This document shows, piece by piece, positions 1-4,786 of a DNA stretch of 6,829 bases (the stretch's first letter is position 1; every line of letters starts with the position of its first letter). The stretch is taken from the NCBI GenBank assembly GCA_022709775.1, contig JAKLIE010000094.1, forward strand, positions 1 to 6,829, written 5' to 3'. The DNA comes from Pseudomonadota bacterium (GTDB lineage Bacteria; Pseudomonadota; Gammaproteobacteria; Burkholderiales; Casimicrobiaceae). Position numbers and translations under genes: made by a program. Below the pieces are notes generated by a model that worked only from the letters and a program-made list of their open reading frames with translations, had not been told where the DNA came from and searched no databases.

Positions 1-35
1 GGTCGGATCTGCGCGGCGAAAGGCACGCCGAGCAT
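1..35 (-). CDS. Possible 5' end of a minus-strand gene (partial, unidentified)
   Basis: Read on the minus strand, a good Shine-Dalgarno core (GGAGGA, 46 to 41) sits five bases before an ATG at 35-33. The codons that follow read MLGVPFAAQIRP before the window ends. Nothing can be said about function from eleven and two-thirds codons. It lies beyond the tRNA-Arg terminator, so it would need its own promoter in 36-97. I see no convincing -35/-10 pair there. The call rests only on the ribosome site and open frame, and it could be chance. Confidence 0.35.
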   Translation of the reverse strand, partial: MLGVPFAAQIR

Positions 36-97
36 TACGCTCCTCCGCGTGGCCAATGGGTGAAATGTGGAGAAAAGTCGCGCAAGGGTCGCGCAGA

Positions 98-134
98 AAG
101 CACAAAGCCAGTCGCGCAGACTGGCTAAGTGCTT
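98..134 (-). terminator. Intrinsic terminator downstream of tRNA-Arg
   Basis: An inverted repeat lies six bases past the CCA end of the tRNA. Its inner stem is a perfect 8 bp (AGCCAGTC / GACTGGCT, 106-113 and 119-126) around a 5-base loop. A second perfect 6-bp stem (AAGCAC / GTGCTT, 98-103 and 129-134) lies outside it, separated by a symmetric two-base internal loop. Transcribed leftward, the GC-rich inner stem is followed by a U-rich run (TTGTGCTTTCT). This fits a Rho-independent terminator for the tRNA transcript, and perhaps for read-through from the upstream phospholipase gene. The symmetry could also allow some termination in the opposite direction. Confidence 0.72.
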
Positions 135-140
135 GATTAT

Positions 141-217
141 TGGCGCGCCCGGCAGGATTTGAACCCACGACCCCCTGGTTCGTAGCCAGGTACTCTATCC
201 AACTGAGCTACGGGCGC
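141..217 (-). tRNA. tRNA-Arg, anticodon ACG
   Basis: This is a complete 77-nt cloverleaf on the minus strand. The 7-bp acceptor stem pairs GCGCCCG with CGGGCGC, the discriminator base is G, and the 3' CCA is encoded (141-143). The D-arm holds AGTTGGATA. The anticodon stem CCTGG/CCAGG carries loop CTACGAA, so the anticodon is ACG (181-183), and the T-loop is TTCAAAT. In bacteria A34 of this tRNA is deaminated to inosine by TadA so that it reads CGU, CGC and CGA; that is family knowledge, not visible here. It sits 21 bp after the phospholipase D stop codon on the same strand and is followed by its own terminator. Confidence 0.97.
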
Positions 218-227
218 GAAGCTTTTC

Positions 228-233
228 ATTATA
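228..233 (-). promoter_or_regulatory. -10 box of the tRNA-Arg promoter
   Basis: A perfect TATAAT on the minus strand lies in the 21-bp gap between the phospholipase gene and the tRNA. It ends ten bases before the mature tRNA 5' end, so transcription would start about four to five bases upstream of it. A -35 element would have to lie inside the last codons of the phospholipase gene (about 250-257). The match to TTGACA there is poor (best TGGCGG at 18-bp spacing). A sigma70-type -10 in an otherwise GC-rich stretch is still good evidence for a dedicated tRNA promoter. Confidence 0.62.
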
Positions 234-238
234 CCCGA

Positions 239-1729
239 TCAGTTCGCCCCTCCGCCAGCGGGCGGCCCCGCTCGCGCGGCATGGTCGCGGGCCTTCCGCC
301 GAAGCGACGCCGACTTGACGAACCAGGCGAGCCCCATCCAGGTGGCAATGACCGCGAAGGGCCACGCGACGAACGAAGGCCAGAACGCCGCGACGGCTCC
401 CAGCCCGATGGCCAGCACCCCCATCTTGACCAGCAGGCCGGCCTCGGCCGCCCCGAGCGGGCGCCGGTTGGTCAGCGCCGCCGACAGCGCGCTGCCGACG
501 CTCACCGCGCCCGCCGCCGCCCGGCCCGCGCTGCCCGAGCGGGCGCGTCGAACGTCCGGCAGGTCGTCGTCGTCCTCCGTCTTTCGGACCCGGTTCCTCC
601 GCGTCAGCACGATCTCGGTCGCGCGGTCGAGATCCGCCAGGTACTGGTCGGCCATGCGCTGCGCGAACGCCCGGTCCTCGATCGCCACGTCGAGCTCGTA
701 GTTGCCCATCCAGCTCGCGAGGTTCAGGTTCGTCGATCCCACGCGCGCCCAGACCCCGTCCGCGACGGCGCTCTTCGCGTGCAGCATCGTTCCGTCCCAC
801 TCGAACACCCGCACGCCCGCGTCGAGCAGCGGCTTGTAGGCGGCGCGCGACACGGGCGAGATCATCGGGATGTCGGATGCGCCGGGCACCAGCAGGCGCA
901 CGTCGACGCCGTCGCGCGCCGCCGCCGCGAGCGCCTGCACGTACGCGGCGGTCCCCACGAAATAGGCGTCGGTGAGCCACAGGTACTGGTGCGCGACCGA
1001 CGCGATCGTGAGATCGAGCCGGTAGGTGCCGACCGAGTTGGGCGTCCCCGCCACGACGCGCAAGGTCACGTCGCCGGCCGGCGCGATCGAGAGAGGGTCC
1101 GTCAGGAATTCGGGGCCGAGCTCCTCGCCGGCCACGTCCCAGACGATCGCGAACGCGCGCTGCAGCGCGGCCACCGCGGGCCCCTGGATCGCGATGCCGG
1201 TGTCGCGCCAGGGCTCGAGGCGCTTCGAGGGCTTGCCGACCCACTGCTCGCTCACGCACAGGCCGCTCACGAAACCGATCCGGTCGTCGACGGTGATCGT
1301 CTTGCGGTGGTCGCGCGCGAGCCAGGCGAGCGGACTCGCGAGGCCGGGCGCGTTGAACAGCCGCACCTCCGCGCCGGTGCCCTCGAGCGCATTCCACGCG
1401 CTGCGGCCGCGCCAGCTGCCCAGCCAGTCGACGATCACCTTGACGGCAACGCCCGCTCTGGCGCGCTCGGCGAGCGCGTCGGCGAACGTGCGCCCGATCT
1501 CGTCGTCGTCGACGATGTACATCTCGAACAGGATGGCGCGCTGCGCGCTCCGGATCGCGTCGAGCCATGCCGGGTAGTTCTCGCGCGCGTCGATCAGCAG
1601 GCGCACCGCGTTGCCGCGGATCGCGTCGGCGCCGCTCGTGCGCGAGTACGCGCGCTCGGCGAGCACCGACAGGTCCTGCGACCCGTACAGCGCGTCGGCG
1701 ATGGCGGGATGGTCGTCGACGGGCGTCAT
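239..1729 (-). CDS. Phospholipase D-family protein, cardiolipin synthase-like
   Basis: This encodes a 496-residue PLD-superfamily enzyme. By family it would join two phosphatidylglycerols, or otherwise transfer phosphatidyl groups, to make cardiolipin at the inner membrane. Both catalytic HxKxxxxD motifs are intact: H141-K143-D148 (HRKTITVD) and H317-K319-D324 (HAKSAVAD), the latter followed by GSTNLN at 331-336. The segment around 66-79 (ILFEMYIVDDDEIG) is typical of bacterial Cls proteins. There is no N-terminal membrane anchor as in ClsA. Instead two hydrophobic segments (about 430-449 and 450-470) form a C-terminal hairpin, followed by a basic tail. A charged linker with four consecutive Asp (386-389) precedes it. 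ATG at 1729 is the first start after an in-frame TGA. I see no clear Shine-Dalgarno. It stands alone, with the tRNA just downstream. The family is sure; cardiolipin as the product is likely but not proven. Confidence 0.9.
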   Translation of the reverse strand: MTPVDDHPAIADALYGSQDLSVLAERAYSRTSGADAIRGNAVRLLIDARENYPAWLDAIRSAQRAILFEMYIVDDDEIGRTFADALAERARAGVAVKVIVDWLGSWRGRSAWNALEGTGAEVRLFNAPGLASPLAWLARDHRKTITVDDRIGFVSGLCVSEQWVGKPSKRLEPWRDTGIAIQGPAVAALQRAFAIVWDVAGEELGPEFLTDPLSIAPAGDVTLRVVAGTPNSVGTYRLDLTIASVAHQYLWLTDAYFVGTAAYVQALAAAARDGVDVRLLVPGASDIPMISPVSRAAYKPLLDAGVRVFEWDGTMLHAKSAVADGVWARVGSTNLNLASWMGNYELDVAIEDRAFAQRMADQYLADLDRATEIVLTRRNRVRKTEDDDDLPDVRRARSGSAGRAAAGAVSVGSALSAALTNRRPLGAAEAGLLVKMGVLAIGLGAVAAFWPSFVAWPFAVIATWMGLAWFVKSASLRRKARDHAARAGPPAGGGAN

Positions 1730-1857
1730 CGTGGCGCGGCGACGCGCGGCGCCGCCGTCGCTACGGTATCACGCCCCCCCGATGCCGGCGGCGGGGACGC
1801 CGGAGTTCCCCACAAGCCGAAAGCGCAAGGGCATCGTCAGGCCGGCGCCCCGCGTCG

Positions 1858-2826
1858 CTATTCGGCCTTGATGCCCGCCGCCTTCACCACCTTCCCGTAC
1901 TTCGCGAGGTCGGCCCTGATCTGCGCGCCGAAAGCGTCGGTCGTCCCGGGCGTCGCCGCGATGCCGAGTGCCGCGAGCTTCTCCACGGTCTCGGGACTGG
2001 AAAGCACCGCGTTGAGCTCGCGATTGAGCTTGTCGACGATGTCGCGCGGCGTCATGGCCGGCGCGAGGATGCCCACCCACGAACTGACGTCGAAGTCGGC
2101 CACGCCGCTCTCGATGAACGTGGGCACGTCCGGCAGCGCGTTCGTGCGCTTGCCGCTCGAGACCGCGATCGCATTGAGCCTGCCGCTCTTCACGTACTGC
2201 TGGGCGCCGGCGACCGCCGTGAAGACGAGCGGGATGTTGCCTCCGAGCGCGTCGCTCATCGCCTGCCCGCCGCCCTTGTACGGCACGTGGACGAGCTTCG
2301 ACCCCGTCTGCTGATTGAGGAGCTCTCCCGCAAGGTGCGGCGTGCCGCCGACGCCGGAGGTTCCATAGGAGACACCCTTCTCCTCCTTCTTCGAATAGGC
2401 GATCAGTTCCTGCAGCGTCTTCGCGGGAAAACCCGGATGCGCGACGAGGATCAGCGTCGCATCGCCGATCTTGCCCACCGGCGCCAGGTCCTTCAGCGTG
2501 TCGAAGGGAATCTGGGCGAACACGTGCGGGTTGATCACGAGCGTGCCGTCGAAGCCCAGCACGAGCGTGTAGCCGTCGGGCGCCGCGGCGGCGACCGCCT
2601 GCGTGCCGATGTTGCCCGAGGCGCCGGCCTTGTTCTCCACGACGACCTGCTGGCCCAGTCGCCGCGCGAGCGCTTCCGCGACCACGCGTCCGCTCGTATC
2701 GGTCACGCCGCCCGGAGCGAAAGGGACGATGAGCCGGACCGGCCGGTCGGGATAGCCGCCCTGCGCCAGGGCGCCCGGCGACAGCAGGCAGGCCGCAAGG
2801 CAGGCCAGAACACGGATCTTCGTCAT
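1858..2826 (-). CDS. Bug/TctC-family tripartite tricarboxylate transporter substrate-binding protein
   Basis: This encodes a 322-residue periplasmic solute-binding protein, the usual length for the Bug (TctC) family. A Sec signal peptide is clear: basic MTKIR, a hydrophobic core, and a likely cut after ALA at residue 21. The mature protein opens with the family signature YPDRPVRLIVPFAPGG (25-40) and continues with VVVENKAGASGNIG (61-74), PDGYTLVL (83-90) and HVPYKGGGQAM (180-190). Bug proteins bind carboxylates or related small acids. Most are orphans with no adjacent TctA/TctB membrane subunits, and none are present here. The frame stays open far upstream without an obvious gene, so the start at 2826 is chosen from the signal peptide and the AGGAGA ribosome site. 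It follows the lyase gene at 34 bp on the same strand, which suggests joint expression and that the ligand feeds that enzyme. The ligand is unknown. Confidence 0.93.
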   Translation of the reverse strand: MTKIRVLACLAACLLSPGALAQGGYPDRPVRLIVPFAPGGVTDTSGRVVAEALARRLGQQVVVENKAGASGNIGTQAVAAAAPDGYTLVLGFDGTLVINPHVFAQIPFDTLKDLAPVGKIGDATLILVAHPGFPAKTLQELIAYSKKEEKGVSYGTSGVGGTPHLAGELLNQQTGSKLVHVPYKGGGQAMSDALGGNIPLVFTAVAGAQQYVKSGRLNAIAVSSGKRTNALPDVPTFIESGVADFDVSSWVGILAPAMTPRDIVDKLNRELNAVLSSPETVEKLAALGIAATPGTTDAFGAQIRADLAKYGKVVKAAGIKAE

Positions 2827-2832
2827 TCGAAA

Positions 2833-2838
2833 TCTCCT
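2833..2838 (-). promoter_or_regulatory. Ribosome binding site fixing the Bug protein start
   Basis: AGGAGA on the minus strand lies six bases before the ATG at 2826-2824. It supports this start over longer in-frame alternatives that would run back through the lyase gene. Confidence 0.75.
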
Positions 2839-2860
2839 GTCGTCGTTCGAAAGGTCCCGA

Positions 2861-3724
2861 TCAGCCGGCGTGATCGCGCTCGAAGTCCCAGACCTCCTGG
2901 AAGCCCATGAGCAGCGAAAGATCCGCGAAATCGTAGAGCGGCTGCGGGGTGCCGAGCGACGAGCCCGTTGCCTTGAGATGCCGGTAGACGCCCGCCATCG
3001 CCTGGACGGCGGCGAGCAGCGCCGCGACGGGAAATATCGCCACGCGATAGCCGATCGCCTCGAGATCCGCCTTCGCGAGCACCGGCGTGCGGCCCTTCTC
3101 CACCATGTTGGCCACCAGCGGGAGGTCGAATCGCGCGCCGATGGCGCGCATCTCCTCGACGCTCTCCGGCGACTCGACGAACAGGACATCCGCGCCGGCC
3201 TTCGCGTAGGCTTCGGCGCGCCGCATCGCCTCGTCGAGTCCGAGCGCGGTGCGCGCATCGGTCCGTGCGACGATGAGGAATTCGGGACTCGACCGCGATT
3301 CCACCGCGACGCGGATCTTCTTCACCATGTCCTCGGCGGGTATCACGCGCCGGCCCGGCGTGTGGCCGCATTTCTTCGGGAACTCCTGATCCTCGAGCTG
3401 GATCGCGCACGCGCCCGCTTCCTCGTAGCCGCGCACCGTGTGGCGGACGTTGAGAAGTCCGCCATAGCCGGTGTCCCCGTCGGCGATGAGCGGCACGGTC
3501 GCCTGCGATGCCATCGCGCGGACCCGGCCGACCATCTCCGTATAGGTCGCGATGCCGGCGTCGGGAAGCCCGAGGTGCGAGGCCACCGTACCGTAACCCG
3601 TCATGTACAGCGCCTCGAACCCGAGGGTGTTGGCGAGGCGGAGCGACACCATGTCGTACACGCCGGGCGCCACCAGCAGCTCGCGGGAGGCCAGTCTTTG
3701 CTTGAGGGACACGCCGGCGGCCAT
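2861..3724 (-). CDS. Isocitrate lyase/PEP mutase-superfamily lyase (2,3-dimethylmalate / methylisocitrate lyase-like)
   Basis: This encodes a 287-residue cytoplasmic TIM-barrel enzyme of the ICL/PEPM superfamily. Members cleave the C-C bond of 2-hydroxy di- or tricarboxylates with Mg2+, releasing pyruvate or a related oxo-acid. Visible signatures are APGVYDMVS (19-27), YMTGYG (40-45), the metal-site loop DGDTGYG (82-88), and EDQEFPKKCGH (111-121), whose Cys119 marks true lyases rather than phosphonomutases or decarboxylases. RTDA (154-157) and ESPES (184-188) follow. The FPKKCGH form with the following RRVIP resembles dimethylmalate lyase-like members more than classical PrpB; this comes from memory, not alignment. 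ATG at 3724 is the first start after an in-frame TAA 12 codons upstream, and its Shine-Dalgarno is weak. The Bug protein gene follows at 34 bp, and an RraA-like aldolase is divergent. The superfamily is certain; the substrate is not. Confidence 0.92.
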   Translation of the reverse strand: MAAGVSLKQRLASRELLVAPGVYDMVSLRLANTLGFEALYMTGYGTVASHLGLPDAGIATYTEMVGRVRAMASQATVPLIADGDTGYGGLLNVRHTVRGYEEAGACAIQLEDQEFPKKCGHTPGRRVIPAEDMVKKIRVAVESRSSPEFLIVARTDARTALGLDEAMRRAEAYAKAGADVLFVESPESVEEMRAIGARFDLPLVANMVEKGRTPVLAKADLEAIGYRVAIFPVAALLAAVQAMAGVYRHLKATGSSLGTPQPLYDFADLSLLMGFQEVWDFERDHAG

Positions 3725-3906
3725 CGGTCCGCGATCGGGAGCTGAAGATGGCGCACGTTACCAGATCGCAACGCCCGGCGACTCGCCGCCGTTCGTCGAT
3801 GGATCCGCCACGATTCCGGATAGACTCGGCATCGGCATCGCAACCGGACAGCCGATCCGGATCCGTGCACGAACGAACGACGACCCGTCCCGGAGGAGAG
3901 AAAGGC
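3725..3906. promoter_or_regulatory. Divergent intergenic region between lyase and RraA-like genes
   Basis: This 182-bp gap lies between two divergently transcribed catabolic genes and must hold promoters for both. A plus-strand -10-like TAGACT (3821-3826) has no good -35 at 16-18 bp. A perfect palindrome GATCCGGATC (3854-3863) lies 43 bp before the rightward start codon and could be an operator, but no regulator gene is in the window. An open frame from ATG 3748 runs in phase into the RraA-like gene, but its predicted sequence is rich in Arg, Ser and Pro and unlike the family, so I treat it as non-coding. Confidence 0.4.
3892..3898 (+). promoter_or_regulatory. Ribosome binding site fixing the RraA-like start
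   Basis: GGAGGAG lies eight bases before the ATG at 3907. It decides in favour of this start over the in-frame ATG at 3748, which would add 53 residues not typical of the family. Confidence 0.8.
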
Positions 3907-4572
3907 ATGCGAGGCGACGCGCACTACCTGAGCGGGATCCGGCAGAGGCTCTACACGGCAGTGCTGTCCGACGTGCTGGACGAGCTGGGCTACCGGCATC
4001 AGGCGATGCCCCCGTCGATCCGGCCGCTCGACGACACGCTGGTGATGGCCGGCTTCGCGCGCACCGGCAGCTATCGCGAGGTGTACCGCGTGGTGCCGGA
4101 CGAGAATCCTTACGAACTGGAGATGGCGCTGATCGACGACCTCCGGCCCGACGACGTCGCGATCTTCGGCTGCGGCGGCTCATCGCGGATCGCGCCGTGG
4201 GGCGAGCTGCTGACGACCGCCTCTCTTGCGCGCGGCGCGGTGGGTTGCGTCACCGACGGCTTCGTCCGCGACATCCGGCAGATCCGCAGTCTGCGCTTTC
4301 CGGTCTTTCACGGCGGAATCGCCCCGCTCGACTCGAAGGGGCGCGGCATGGTCGCCGAGATCGACGTGCCGATCCATTGCGCGGGGGTCGCCGTAGCCCC
4401 CGGCGACCTGATCGTCGGCGACGCCGACGGGCTGGTCGTCGTGCCGCAGGCGGTCGAGGCGCAGGCGGTGGCGCGAGCCTTCGAGAAGGTCTCGAGCGAG
4501 GACCGCACGCGCGAGGAGCTCGCCGCGGGAGCGAAGCTCAGGGACGTGTTCGCGAAGTACCGGGTGCTGTAG
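3907..4572 (+). CDS. RraA-like family protein, 4-hydroxy-4-methyl-2-oxoglutarate aldolase-like
   Basis: This encodes a 221-residue protein of the RraA / HMG-aldolase family. Enzymatic members use a divalent metal to cleave 4-hydroxy-4-methyl-2-oxoglutarate or 4-carboxy-4-hydroxy-2-oxoadipate to pyruvate plus pyruvate or oxaloacetate, and also decarboxylate oxaloacetate. E. coli RraA instead inhibits RNase E. The fold signature is clear: WGELLTTASLARGAVGC (98-114), DGFVRD (117-122) with the expected Arg121-Asp122, PVFHGGIAPLDSKGRG (132-147), PGDLIVGDADGLVVVP (165-180) and a C-terminal helix. The acid-X20-R-D arrangement is E100-X20-R121-D122, and the intact R-D argues for an enzyme over an RNase regulator. 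It is divergent from the lyase and Bug genes, which fits a shared catabolic route. No terminator with a U-tract follows; a short TGCCGC/GCGGCA hairpin at 4602-4615 lacks one. The family is sure; the substrate is inferred. Confidence 0.9.
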   Translation: MRGDAHYLSGIRQRLYTAVLSDVLDELGYRHQAMPPSIRPLDDTLVMAGFARTGSYREVYRVVPDENPYELEMALIDDLRPDDVAIFGCGGSSRIAPWGELLTTASLARGAVGCVTDGFVRDIRQIRSLRFPVFHGGIAPLDSKGRGMVAEIDVPIHCAGVAVAPGDLIVGDADGLVVVPQAVEAQAVARAFEKVSSEDRTREELAAGAKLRDVFAKYRVL

Positions 4573-4773
4573 CGCCGCGGTCGTCGTCCGCGAGGTGGGG
4601 TTGCCGCCTGCGGCAGAGTCTCGGCATCGACCCTGCACGCGAATCCGGACGTTGCGCGCGCACGGGATGGCGCGTTATCGTCGCGCAGCGCGGTCCACGG
4701 GTCCGCCGGAAGGCGACGGAACGCCGGCAGGCGCTGCGGCGGAGCGTGCGTCCGGCGCGTCGGTCCGCCACCC

Positions 4774-4780
4774 AGGGGAG
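4774..4780 (+). promoter_or_regulatory. Ribosome binding site of the propeller gene
   Basis: AGGGGAG lies six bases before the ATG at 4787. A second in-frame ATG two codons later (4793) is possible, but the spacing favours the first. The rest of the 214-bp gap after the RraA-like gene (4573-4786) shows no gene, no convincing promoter pair and no intrinsic terminator. Confidence 0.7.
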
Positions 4781-4786
4781 ATACCG

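Noticed and set aside
1774..1780. Run of seven C between the phospholipase and Bug genes as a phase-variable tract
   Set aside because: It lies in an intergenic gap with no clear promoter spacing effect, and seven C is unremarkable at this GC content.
140..2314. A 724-codon plus-strand open frame beginning in the tRNA region
   Set aside because: Its first residues (GFEPTT...FVARYSIQLSYG) are the familiar false translation of a tRNA antisense. The rest is Arg/Ala/Gly/Asp-rich sequence opposite two well-identified minus-strand genes, as expected for a GC-rich shadow.
1567..2910. A 447-codon plus-strand open frame across the Bug gene
   Set aside because: It is very Arg-rich with no recognisable domain, and it lies opposite a gene with clear family motifs.
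2827..3258. Longer in-frame start for the Bug protein inside the lyase gene
   Set aside because: It would bury an evident signal peptide and overlap most of the lyase gene. The AGGAGA site at 2833-2838 supports ATG 2826.
3748..3906. N-terminal extension of the RraA-like gene from ATG 3748
   Set aside because: The added 53 residues are Arg/Ser/Pro-rich and unlike the family. A strong ribosome site sits before ATG 3907, and the region must contain the divergent promoters.
4602..4615. TGCCGC/GCGGCA hairpin after the RraA-like gene as a terminator
   Set aside because: The stem is short with a minimal loop, and no U-rich tract follows.
4652..4680. TTGCGC and TTATCG, 17 bp apart, as a promoter for the propeller gene
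   Set aside because: Only the first half of the -35 matches and the -10 is poor. This is no better than chance in this composition.
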